A DNA stretch of 34,049 nucleotides. Source: Pseudomonas citronellolis. Its GTDB lineage: Bacteria; Pseudomonadota; Gammaproteobacteria; Pseudomonadales; Pseudomonadaceae. A program made the translations under genes and the position numbers. Shown one piece after another: positions 18,664 through 25,753 of the stretch (within the stretch, counting starts at the first letter, position 1; every line of letters starts with the position of its first letter). The stretch is from positions 1 to 34,049 of the forward strand of contig NZ_JARJLT010000062.1 in assembly GCF_029335315.1 (NCBI RefSeq), written 5' to 3'. The notes below the pieces were generated by a model that had not been told where the DNA came from, did not search any database, and worked only from the letters and a program-made list of their open reading frames with translations.

Positions 18664-19548
18664 GTGAACTATCTGCTGATCCCCCTGGTGGCGTTGCTGG
18701 CCGCCTGCCAAAGTCTGCCTGACACGCCACCGTTGCCCACCTGGCAGAGCCCCGAGGGCCGCGACAGCGCCGAGCTGGGCGTGATCCTCGACTTGCGCAG
18801 CGGCCAGCGGCTGACCCCGGCGCAGCTGCTGGAGCGCCTCGCCGCCGCGCCTCGGGTGCTGATCGGCGAGCAGCACGACAACCCGGATCACCACGCCCTG
18901 GAGCTGTGGCTGGTGCGCGCGCTGGCGCAGCGTCGCGAGCAGGGCAGCGTGCTGCTGGAAATGCTCAATCCGGACCAGCAGGCCCGCGCGACTCAGGCTC
19001 AGGCCGATGCGGCCGCCGGCAAGACGCCGGCTGACCTTTACACCGCGCTGGCCTGGCAGAAGGGCTGGGACTGGTCGCAATACGGCCCGTTGGTGACCTG
19101 GCTGGCCCGCCAGCCGACGCCGCTGCTGGCGGCCAACCTCGACCGCAGCGAGATCAAGCGCATCTATTCCGAGCCACCGCCCCTGGAAGGTACCCGCTCG
19201 ACCGCCCAGGCAGTGCGCAGCGCCTTGCTCGATGACATTCGCGAGTCCCATTGCGGTCTGCTGCCGGAAAGCCAGATGCCGGCCATGCTGGCGGTGCAGC
19301 AGCAGCGCGACCGGCGCATGGCTGAGCGCCTGAAGGCCGCGCCGACCCCCGCCGTGCTGATCGCCGGCGGCTTCCACGTCCGCCGCGACCTGGGCGTGCC
19401 ACTGCATCTGCAGGACCTTGACGCCGCCGAGGGCGCGCAGGTGCTGACGCTGGCCGAGGTGGGCAGGTCGGTTTCGCCGGAGCAATCGGACTACGTCTGG
19501 TTCACCCCGGCGCTGCCGGCGCAGGACCACTGCGCGAAGTTTCGCTGA
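18664..19548 (+). CDS. phuW: ChaN-family heme-associated lipoprotein PhuW
   Basis: The 294-residue product begins at GTG 18664 with GGAG 5 bases upstream. A short signal sequence ends in a lipobox LLAAC (Cys15), so it is a lipoprotein. The body is a ChaN-like domain (DUF399) with the metal-like motif GEQHDNPDHH (68-77) and LLEMLNPDQQ; Campylobacter ChaN binds heme pairs. Its position as last gene of the phu operon agrees with the gene called phuW in P. aeruginosa. Its exact role in heme uptake is not established. The gene is convergent with the prrF genes. Confidence 0.92.
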   Translation: MNYLLIPLVALLAACQSLPDTPPLPTWQSPEGRDSAELGVILDLRSGQRLTPAQLLERLAAAPRVLIGEQHDNPDHHALELWLVRALAQRREQGSVLLEMLNPDQQARATQAQADAAAGKTPADLYTALAWQKGWDWSQYGPLVTWLARQPTPLLAANLDRSEIKRIYSEPPPLEGTRSTAQAVRSALLDDIRESHCGLLPESQMPAMLAVQQQRDRRMAERLKAAPTPAVLIAGGFHVRRDLGVPLHLQDLDAAEGAQVLTLAEVGRSVSPEQSDYVWFTPALPAQDHCAKFR

Positions 19549-19581
19549 CGCGGGCATCGCCTGGCGCGCAGGTGCTCCCTT

Positions 19582-19766
19582 GTAGGGGCGAGCTTGCTCG
19601 CGAACGACTTCGAGCGTCCTTTCGAGATCGCGACGCGGCTCCCCTTGGTAGCAGCGCTCGCGTTGCTACCAAGGGGAGCCATACAGAGTCCCTGGTTCCC
19701 CGCGTCCGCGGGAATGACCCGGAAGGGGCACAGCCAGGCGGTTTTCGCGAGCAAGCGCGCTCCTAC
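19582..19766. repeat. Composite of inverted REP sequences with a central hairpin
   Basis: Two REP units typical of Pseudomonas face each other: GTAGGGGCGAGCTTGCTCGC... at 19582-19604 and its inverse at 19744-19766. Between them is a 17-bp perfect inverted repeat (19637-19653 and 19664-19680, arm GGCTCCCCTTGGTAGCA) and a smaller palindrome TTCCCcGCGTCCGCGGGAA near 19696-19714, which resembles another common dispersed repeat. The block fills the space after the phuW stop codon and may protect or terminate the phuW mRNA. No gene is seen in 19549-19804. Confidence 0.85.
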
Positions 19767-19804
19767 GAAAAGAAAATCCCCAGCCCAATGACTTTCCTCC
19801 AGGC

Positions 19805-19918
19805 AAAAAAAGACCCGGCGATTAAGCCGGGTCGAAACCGTGATTAGCCTGATGAGGAGATAATCTGATCGTCCGACTGCGTGGTCGCTCAGCTTACCGA
19901 CCAGCCTTGCGGCCAGTT
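19805..19918 (-). ncRNA. prrF2: Iron-responsive sRNA PrrF2
   Basis: PrrF RNAs are the Pseudomonas equivalents of RyhB: under iron limitation they pair with mRNAs of iron-rich proteins such as SodB and reduce their translation. The minus strand shows the conserved core with TCATCAGGCTAATCAC, a Rho-independent terminator (GACCCGGCTTAATCGCCGGGTC plus seven U), and a start at 19918 reading AACTGGCCGC. The length of 114 nt fits. A 63-nt stretch (19805-19867) is identical to the second copy at 20026-20088. The copy farther from cbpA is named prrF2, following the PAO1 order. Confidence 0.95.
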
Positions 19919-19924
19919 GAGTTA

Positions 19925-19952
19925 ATAATAACCATTATCATTCGCGAGTCAA
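19925..19952 (-). promoter_or_regulatory. prrF2 promoter overlapped by a Fur box
   Basis: On the minus strand -35 TTGACT (19947-19952) and -10 TATTAT (19925-19930) are 16 bases apart, placing +1 at 19918. A Fur box covers the spacer and -10 (19927-19945, AATGATAATGGTTATT core, 14 of 19 matches to the consensus), so iron-loaded Fur would block polymerase directly. Confidence 0.9.
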
Positions 19953-20024
19953 CGCTTTTTTCGTCTGTCGTGCATTTACCGGCGGACGGTCGTCGGCGCG
20001 CCCTTGCCGGGAAAAATCGCGGGC

Positions 20025-20141
20025 AAAAAAAAGACCCGGCGATTAAGCCGGGTCGAAACCGTGATTAGCCTGATGAGGAGATAATCTGTGAGTCCGACTG
20101 CGGTGGGGCTCCCAGCTTACCCGCCGACCTCGCGGCCAGCT
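20025..20141 (-). ncRNA. prrF1: Iron-responsive sRNA PrrF1
   Basis: This is the second copy of the PrrF sRNA on the minus strand, with the same antisense core and terminator as prrF2 and a start at 20141 (AGCTGGCCGC). The length is 117 nt with an eight-U tail. The 5' third differs from prrF2, while 63 nt at the 3' side are identical. Read-through of the prrF1 terminator into prrF2 would give a PrrH-like RNA of about 337 nt (20141 to 19805); in P. aeruginosa PrrH is heme-regulated. It lies directly downstream of cbpA, on the same strand. Confidence 0.95.
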
Positions 20142-20147
20142 GTGGTA

Positions 20148-20175
20148 ATAATAACTATTATCATTTGAGAGTCAA
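20148..20175 (-). promoter_or_regulatory. prrF1 promoter overlapped by a Fur box
   Basis: The -35 TTGACT (20170-20175) and -10 TATTAT (20148-20153) are 16 bases apart, as at prrF2. A Fur box (20150-20168, AATGATAATAGTTATT core, 13 of 19 matches) covers the spacer and -10. Confidence 0.9.
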
Positions 20176-20208
20176 CAGCGTTCGCGAAATATTTCTGGCC
20201 GAAACGAA

Positions 20209-20233
20209 ACAGCCCGGCGCGAGGCCGGGCTGT
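20209..20233 (-). terminator. Terminator of cbpA
   Basis: On the minus strand CAGCCCGGC pairs with GCCGGGCTG and is followed by UUUCGUUUC. It lies about 24 bases after the cbpA stop codon and separates cbpA transcription from prrF1. Confidence 0.75.
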
Positions 20234-20255
20234 GCGGAGATGCAAGGGCGTGGTG

Positions 20256-21056
20256 TCAGTTGGCGCCGAGCTGCACGCGCAGTTGGGTGACCTCGCGGTT
20301 GAGCAGATCGATGCGCCGCGCCATGCCCTCGATCAGGCTGTGGGCGATGCGCGGATTGCTCTGCATCAGGCCGAGGAACTGGTCCTTGGGGATCACCATG
20401 ACCGTGCACGGCTCGCTGGCGATCACGCTGGCGCTGCGCTTCTCGCCAGTGAACACGGCCATGGCGCCGAAGATCTCGTCCTTCTGCACGTCGCCGACCT
20501 TCTGCCCGTCGACGAAGGCCTCGGCGTGGCCTTCGATGATGATGAACACGTGCTCGGCGTCATCGCCCTGCTGGATCAACTGGTCGCCGGCGGCGAAGTG
20601 GCGGAAACCGGTCGACGGACGGATGTCCGGCTGCTTGAGGTGGGCGAGGGCGTCGGAGAGCAGCGCGGTGTGGCCGATCAGGTACTGGAGGAACTGCTCC
20701 TGGCGCTGCTCGTCGGCGTGGATGTGGCGGAACACTTCGTTGCGCGCGTAGGGGATCAGGCACAGCGGCTCTTCGCTGGTGTAGCGGCACGGCGGCAGGT
20801 CGATGCCCTGGCGCAGGCCGACCAGGTCGCCTTCCTGCAGGTAGAACAGCGGGCGCTCGTCGACCAGGGCGTGCAGCAGGCCGTTCTCGATCAGGAACAG
20901 CTGATTGTTCGGGAGTTCCGCCGCGAGGTCGTCGGTGCGTTCCAGGCGGATGGGTTCACCACAGGGGGCGAGGCCGGAAAGCAGTTGCGAGGGAATGCCC
21001 TGCAGGCGGCTTATCAGCTGATCGGCGTAAGCCGGTTGTTCACCGAGTAGGTACAT
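20256..21056 (-). CDS. cbpA: Cyclic-nucleotide-binding domain protein CbpA
   Basis: The 266-residue protein begins MYLLGEQPAYADQL and ends with a cyclic-nucleotide-binding beta-roll (about 150-250: FRHFAAGDQLIQQGDDAEHVFIIIEG ... VFTGEKRSASV). There is no helix-turn-helix, so it is not a CRP-type regulator. By position and domain it corresponds to PA4704 of PAO1, a Vfr-controlled, polarly located cAMP-binding protein. In the phosphate-binding cassette, Arg207 is kept but the usual ribose-binding Glu is Ala198 (FGAM instead of GEL). The ATG at 21056 gives the normal size; the frame remains open to 21377 within the next gene. Confidence 0.9.
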   Translation of the reverse strand: MYLLGEQPAYADQLISRLQGIPSQLLSGLAPCGEPIRLERTDDLAAELPNNQLFLIENGLLHALVDERPLFYLQEGDLVGLRQGIDLPPCRYTSEEPLCLIPYARNEVFRHIHADEQRQEQFLQYLIGHTALLSDALAHLKQPDIRPSTGFRHFAAGDQLIQQGDDAEHVFIIIEGHAEAFVDGQKVGDVQKDEIFGAMAVFTGEKRSASVIASEPCTVMVIPKDQFLGLMQSNPRIAHSLIEGMARRIDLLNREVTQLRVQLGAN

Positions 21057-21148
21057 GGGCCGTAATTCCTTGGACGGTCGAGGCGCACGAAGGTCCCTGA
21101 GACGATAGGGCGACTGGTACCCCGGCGTAAATCCTTTCCTTGGCGGCT

Positions 21149-21164
21149 TGTGAGCTAACTCTGA
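21149..21164 (-). promoter_or_regulatory. Candidate Vfr (CRP-type) binding site upstream of cbpA
   Basis: The minus strand reads TCAGA-N6-TCACA, one perfect and one partial half-site of the CRP/Vfr palindrome, about 93-108 bases before the cbpA start. It overlaps the end of the preceding gene. A possible promoter (TTTACG, 18 bases, TATCGT) follows. Confidence 0.4.
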
Positions 21165-21427
21165 TTCCTTGAGGGAAAAGTCTCCAGTTCGCCCAAGAGC
21201 GCGGCCTTCTGCGCTGCTGAAAGATCGTTCCAGTGCACATCGAGAAGCGCTCCCTCGATGGCGTAGAGCAGCACCTTGGAGGCGCGGAAGCCGCGCGCCC
21301 GTACCGCCCGGTAGGCGCCCACCGCCCCCAGGCGGCGCAGGTCGGACGCATTGTGGATGCCCACGGCGTGCAGCCATTGGGCGGAGGTCTTGCCGAGATT
21401 CTTCAGATGCAGCAGTTCATCATTCAT
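21155..21427 (-). CDS. TfoX C-terminal-domain protein
   Basis: The 90-residue product (start ATG 21427, AAGGA 7 bases upstream) consists of a TfoX C-terminal-like helical domain: LKNLGKTSAQWLHAVGIHNASDLRRLGAVGAYRAVRARG followed by LLYAIEGALLDVHWNDLSAAQKAALL. This resembles helix-hairpin-helix folds. The N-terminal TfoX domain is absent, so it is a stand-alone domain and not a full competence regulator. Similar small proteins are common in pseudomonads; the function is unknown. It lies upstream of cbpA on the same strand with a 98-base gap. Confidence 0.88.
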   Translation of the reverse strand: MNDELLHLKNLGKTSAQWLHAVGIHNASDLRRLGAVGAYRAVRARGFRASKVLLYAIEGALLDVHWNDLSAAQKAALLGELETFPSRNQS

Positions 21428-21600
21428 CGTCGATCCTTGCGATGCGGCACTCTGGGGTGGGGTCATGCATGGCGGCGACGGCCGTGAACTGCTGGAGACG
21501 GCCCGCTCACTTGTCAGGCAAGTGTAGCGGGCTCGCGGCGGGACAATGTGGCTTTGTGATATCGGCGCGTCGGCAAGCCCGGTCGACGTGACGAACGGCA

Positions 21601-21625
21601 GTCCGGGCGCGATCAACGCCCGGAC
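21601..21625 (-). terminator. Terminator-like hairpin after the kinase/P-loop gene
   Basis: A 9-bp inverted repeat GTCCGGGCG / CGCCCGGAC with a 7-base loop follows the stop codon at 21636 by about 11 bases. The U tail is poor. The rest of the gap to 21428 shows no gene. Confidence 0.5.
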
Positions 21626-21635
21626 CGCGTGGGCC

Positions 21636-23195
21636 TCAAAGGCCCGGCAGGCGCTGGCGGATGCTGCTGACCAGGGTGTCGAGGCTGGCGCTGTCCTGGG
21701 TGTCGACGCGCTTGCTGTGCGCCTGCTCGTCGGCGTCCAGCGCCTCGCGGCTGGCCAGTTGCGCGCGCACCACTTCCAGGGTGGCGTCGGAGGGGTCGCC
21801 GCCTTCCGCCTGGCGCTGCGCCAGCCAGCCGGCGATCACGCTTTCCGGGGCCTGGCAGTCGAGGATCAGGAAGGGCGCGCCGGTGTCGTCGGCGACCTGG
21901 CGCGCGGCGTGGCGCTGGGCGAGCTTGAGGAAGGTCGCGTCGAGCGCTACCGGGTAGCCGGCGCGCAGCAGGTCGCCGGCCAGCGCGTTGAGGCGCTCGT
22001 AGGTGGCCGCGCTGGCTTCGTCGCTGTAGATACCGCTGCCCAGGTCGCCGGCCTGGCCCTGTTGTTCACCGAACAGGCGCTTGCGCTCCACGTCCGAGCG
22101 CAGGCGCACGGCGCCCAGGGCTTCGACCAGGCGCAGGGCCACCGAGCTCTTGCCCACCGCAGAGACGCCCATGGTGATGGCCAGGAAGCGCGACGGGATG
22201 GCGCTGTAGCTTTCCGCCAGGTTGGCGTAGTTGCGGTACTGGCGCAGGGTGGCGGCCTTTTGCACGGCGTCGGTCTGGTGGGCCAGGCTGAACAGCGCGA
22301 TCTTGGCGCGCACCAGGGCGCGGTAGGCTTTGTAGAAGTTGAGGATATCCAGCGACTGGTAGTCACCGGTGGCTTCCAGGTACTGGCTGACGAAACGCCG
22401 CGAGTGGCACTTCAGGCCGCGGTCTTCCAGGTCCATGGCGAGGAAGGCGTAGTCGGCGGTGACGTCGGTGAAGCGGAACGGCTCGTTGAACTCGATGCAG
22501 TCGAACAGCACCACCTGGCCATCGATCAGCGCGGCGTTGCCCAGGTGGATGTCACCGTGGCATTCGCGGATCGAACCGTTGGTCTTGCGCGCCTGGAATA
22601 CCGGCAGCAGGCGTTCGTAGGAGCTTTCCGCCCAGGCTTCGAGGGCGTCGAGCTGCTGCAGATCGGCCTTGTCGCTGAGCATCGGGCGGATCTGCTCGAA
22701 GTTCTGCCGCACCGGCGCCATCACCGCTTCCGGCGAGCCCAGCGGGTTGTCCTGCGGCACCTGCGGGGTGCGCTGGTGGAAGCTGGCGATCTGCCGGGCC
22801 AGGGCGTCGATGTGCGCCGAGGTCAGTTCGCCGCGCGCCTGCACTTCGCTGAGCAGTGCGCTCTGCGGGAACTCGCGGCATTTCAGCGCATATTCGATGG
22901 CCGGGCCGTCACCGCCCAGGCGCGGTTCGGCTTCGCTGCCGGTGATCGGCAGCACGTCCAGGTACAGGCCTTCGGTCAGGCGCTGGTTGAGGCGCAGTTC
23001 TTCCTCGCAGAAGTGCTTGCGCGCCGCCAGGTCGGTGAAGTCGAGGAAGCCGAAGTTCACCGGCTTCTTGATCTTGTAGACGTAGGGGCCGGTGAGCAGG
23101 ACCCAGGAAATATGGGTTTCGATGACCCGCACCTGCTCCACCGGATGGGGGTACAGGGCAGGGTTCTGCAGGGCAGCGATCAGAGTCTGGCTCAC
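21636..23195 (-). CDS. Bifunctional aminoglycoside-phosphotransferase-like / P-loop ATPase protein
   Basis: The 519-residue protein fuses two nucleotide-binding modules. Residues about 20-330 look like a protein-kinase-fold phosphotransferase with a Lys-rich N-lobe (VYKIKKPVNFGF), catalytic loop HGDIHLGN (213-220) and metal-binding Asp232 in LFDCIEF. Residues about 335-519 form a P-loop kinase with Walker A GVSAVGKSS (343-351) and LRSDVERKRLFG, like the COG0645 group. Despite the name there is no reason to infer antibiotic resistance; the substrate is unknown. The GTG at 23195 is preceded by AAGGA and starts the conserved N-terminus (SQTLIAALQNP). The gene is divergent from mrcB. Confidence 0.88.
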   Translation of the reverse strand: MSQTLIAALQNPALYPHPVEQVRVIETHISWVLLTGPYVYKIKKPVNFGFLDFTDLAARKHFCEEELRLNQRLTEGLYLDVLPITGSEAEPRLGGDGPAIEYALKCREFPQSALLSEVQARGELTSAHIDALARQIASFHQRTPQVPQDNPLGSPEAVMAPVRQNFEQIRPMLSDKADLQQLDALEAWAESSYERLLPVFQARKTNGSIRECHGDIHLGNAALIDGQVVLFDCIEFNEPFRFTDVTADYAFLAMDLEDRGLKCHSRRFVSQYLEATGDYQSLDILNFYKAYRALVRAKIALFSLAHQTDAVQKAATLRQYRNYANLAESYSAIPSRFLAITMGVSAVGKSSVALRLVEALGAVRLRSDVERKRLFGEQQGQAGDLGSGIYSDEASAATYERLNALAGDLLRAGYPVALDATFLKLAQRHAARQVADDTGAPFLILDCQAPESVIAGWLAQRQAEGGDPSDATLEVVRAQLASREALDADEQAHSKRVDTQDSASLDTLVSSIRQRLPGL

Positions 23196-23375
23196 GGGAT
23201 ATTGTCCTTGGCTGTCCGGAATCGGGAGGCAGGCATTATGGCGACATCGTCGGAGGGTGCAAACTCGCGCTGCCGCAGGCAACCAATCGGCCCGGCGCTG
23301 GTCGAAGCTGCGTCGCCGCGCCGGGGCTCCCGCCGCGCGCCCGCGACAGAGCCCGGACGCCGCCAGGTGCGGTGT

Positions 23376-23404
23376 CTGTCCCCTGTGGATAAAGTACGTA
23401 TAAT
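23376..23404 (+). promoter_or_regulatory. Promoter of mrcB with the -10 box close to the start codon
   Basis: A perfect -10 TATAAT (23399-23404) lies only 8 bases before the mrcB ATG; the -35 region at 23376-23381 (CTGTCC) is weak. Transcription would begin about 1-3 bases upstream of the ATG. Confidence 0.6.
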
Positions 23405-23412
23405 GCGCCGCC

Positions 23413-25737
23413 ATGACGCGTCCCCGAACCCCCCGTTCCCGTAAGAATCAGAAGCCTTCCTCGTCGCGCAAGTGGCTGGGCTGGCTGGTCAAACTCAGCC
23501 TGGTCGGCGCCGTCGTGCTGGCCGGCTTCGCCGTGTACCTCGATGCGGTCGTGCAGGAGAAGTTCTCCGGCAAGCGCTGGACCATCCCGGCCAAGGTATA
23601 CGCCCGGCCGCTGGAGCTGTTCGTCGGCCTGAAGCTGAACAAGGACGACTTCCTCCAGGAGCTCGGCGCCCTTGGCTACCGTCGCGACGGCAGCGTCAGC
23701 GGCCCCGGCGTGGTCGCGGTGTCCGGCAGCACGGTCGACCTGAATACCCGTGGCTTCCAGTTCTACGAAGGCGCCGAACCCGCGCAGCGTATCCGCGTGC
23801 GTTTCGCCGGCGACAACGTGGCCGCGCTGTCCCGCGCCGACGGCGCCGACCTGGCGGTCGCGCGCATGGAGCCGCTGCTGATCGGCGGCATGTACCCGTC
23901 GCACAACGAAGACCGCATCCTCATCAAGCTCGACGAGGTGCCGCCGTACCTGGTCGATACCCTGGTGGCGGTGGAAGACCGCGACTTCTGGACCCACCAC
24001 GGCGTCTCGCTGAAGTCCATCGCCCGCGCCGTCTGGGTCAACGCCAGCGCCGGGCAGCTGCGCCAGGGCGGCAGTACCCTGACCCAGCAGTTGGTGAAGA
24101 ACTTCTTCCTGACCAACGAGCGCAGCCTCAGCCGCAAGCTCACCGAAGCCATGATGGCGGTGCTGCTGGAGCTGCACTACGACAAGCGCGAAATCCTCGA
24201 GGGCTACCTCAACGAGGTGTTCCTCGGCCAGGACGGCCAGCGCTCGGTGAACGGCTTCGGCCTCGCCAGCCAGTACTTCTTCAGCCAGCCGCTGTCGGAA
24301 CTGAAGCTGCCGCAGATCGCCCTCCTGGTGGGCATGGTCAAGGGCCCGTCCTACTACAACCCGCGGCGCAACCCCGAGCGCGCGCTGGAACGCCGCAACG
24401 TGGTGCTCGACGTGCTCGCCGAGCAGGGCGTGATCACCGCCGAACAGGCCTCGGCCGCGAAACAGTCGCCGCTGGGCGTGACCCGCCAGGGCAGCATGGC
24501 CAACAGTTCCTACCCGGCGTTCCTCGACCTGGTGAAGCGCCAGCTGCGTCAGGACTACCGCGAGGAAGATCTGACCGAGGAAGGCCTGCGCATCTTCACC
24601 AGCTTCGACCCGATCCTGCAGTACAAGGCCGAGAGCGCGGTCACCGACACCTTCAAGCGTTTCGCCGGGCGCAAGGGCCTCGACCAGACCGAGACGGCGA
24701 TGGTCGTGACCAACCCGGAAACCGGCGAGATCCAGGCGCTGATCGGCAGCCGCGATTCGCGCTTCGCCGGCTTCAACCGCGCGGTGGACGCCACCCGGCC
24801 GATCGGCTCGCTGGTCAAGCCGGCGGTCTACCTCACCGCCCTGGAGCGCCCCAGCCAGTACACCCTGACCACCTGGATCCAGGACCAGCCGTTCTCCGTC
24901 AAGGGCAAGGACGGCCAGGTGTGGACGCCGAAGAACTACGAAGGCGACTCCAACGGCACCATCTTCCTCTACCAGGGGCTGGCGCGTTCGTTGAACCTGT
25001 CCACCGCCAAGCTGGGCCTCGATCTGGGCGTGCCGAACGTGCTCAAGACCCTCGAGCGCCTGGGCGTGCAGGTGGACTGGCCGGCCTACCCGTCGATGCT
25101 GCTGGGCGCCGGGGCGATGACCCCGATGCAGGTCGCGACCATGTACCAGACCATCGCCAGCGGCGGCTTCAATACCCCGCTGCGGAGCATCCGCAGCGTG
25201 GTCGCCGCCGACGGCCAGCCGCTCAAGCGCTACCCGTTCCAGGTCCAGCAGCGCTTCGATCCGGGCTCCATCTACCTGCTGCAGAACGCCATGCAGCGGG
25301 TGATGCGCGAGGGCACCGCGCGCTCGGCCTACAACCAGTTGCCGGCGAGCCTGACCCTGGCCGGCAAGACCGGCACCACCAACGATTCCCGCGACAGCTG
25401 GTTCTCCGGTTTCGGCCAGGACCTGCTGGCGGTGGTCTGGCTGGGCCGCGACGACAACGGCAAGACGCCCTTCACCGGGGCCACCGGCGCGCTGCAGATC
25501 TGGACCAGCTTCATGCGCAAGGCCGACCCCCTGCCGCTGGACATGCCGATGCCGGATAATGTCAGCATGGCCTGGGTCGATCCGCGCACCGGCCAGGGCA
25601 GCGAAGCCAGTTGCCCGGGCGCCGTGCAGATGCCCTATATTCGCGGAAGCGAGCCGGCGCCCGGCGCCGGCTGTGGCAACAACCAGCAGACCCCGGCCGG
25701 CGAAGTCATGGACTGGGTCCGTGGCTGGCTGAACTGA
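23413..25737 (+). CDS. mrcB: Penicillin-binding protein 1B (PBP1b), bifunctional peptidoglycan synthase
   Basis: PBP1b polymerises and crosslinks peptidoglycan. The 774-residue protein has a basic cytoplasmic tail, one membrane helix (about 24-46), a UB2H-like regulator-binding domain (about 60-160), a GT51 transglycosylase (catalytic Glu188 in EDRDFWTHHG; GGSTLTQQLVKN; RKLTEAMMAVLLE; KREILEGYLNEVFLG) and a transpeptidase with Ser466 in GSLVKP, SLN, and Lys652 in GKTGTTN. Length equals the P. aeruginosa protein as I recall. No Shine-Dalgarno sequence is visible before the ATG. The next gene encodes its probable lipoprotein activator, 16 bases downstream. Confidence 0.97.
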   Translation: MTRPRTPRSRKNQKPSSSRKWLGWLVKLSLVGAVVLAGFAVYLDAVVQEKFSGKRWTIPAKVYARPLELFVGLKLNKDDFLQELGALGYRRDGSVSGPGVVAVSGSTVDLNTRGFQFYEGAEPAQRIRVRFAGDNVAALSRADGADLAVARMEPLLIGGMYPSHNEDRILIKLDEVPPYLVDTLVAVEDRDFWTHHGVSLKSIARAVWVNASAGQLRQGGSTLTQQLVKNFFLTNERSLSRKLTEAMMAVLLELHYDKREILEGYLNEVFLGQDGQRSVNGFGLASQYFFSQPLSELKLPQIALLVGMVKGPSYYNPRRNPERALERRNVVLDVLAEQGVITAEQASAAKQSPLGVTRQGSMANSSYPAFLDLVKRQLRQDYREEDLTEEGLRIFTSFDPILQYKAESAVTDTFKRFAGRKGLDQTETAMVVTNPETGEIQALIGSRDSRFAGFNRAVDATRPIGSLVKPAVYLTALERPSQYTLTTWIQDQPFSVKGKDGQVWTPKNYEGDSNGTIFLYQGLARSLNLSTAKLGLDLGVPNVLKTLERLGVQVDWPAYPSMLLGAGAMTPMQVATMYQTIASGGFNTPLRSIRSVVAADGQPLKRYPFQVQQRFDPGSIYLLQNAMQRVMREGTARSAYNQLPASLTLAGKTGTTNDSRDSWFSGFGQDLLAVVWLGRDDNGKTPFTGATGALQIWTSFMRKADPLPLDMPMPDNVSMAWVDPRTGQGSEASCPGAVQMPYIRGSEPAPGAGCGNNQQTPAGEVMDWVRGWLN

Positions 25738-25753
25738 GGCGAGAGGAATCGAA

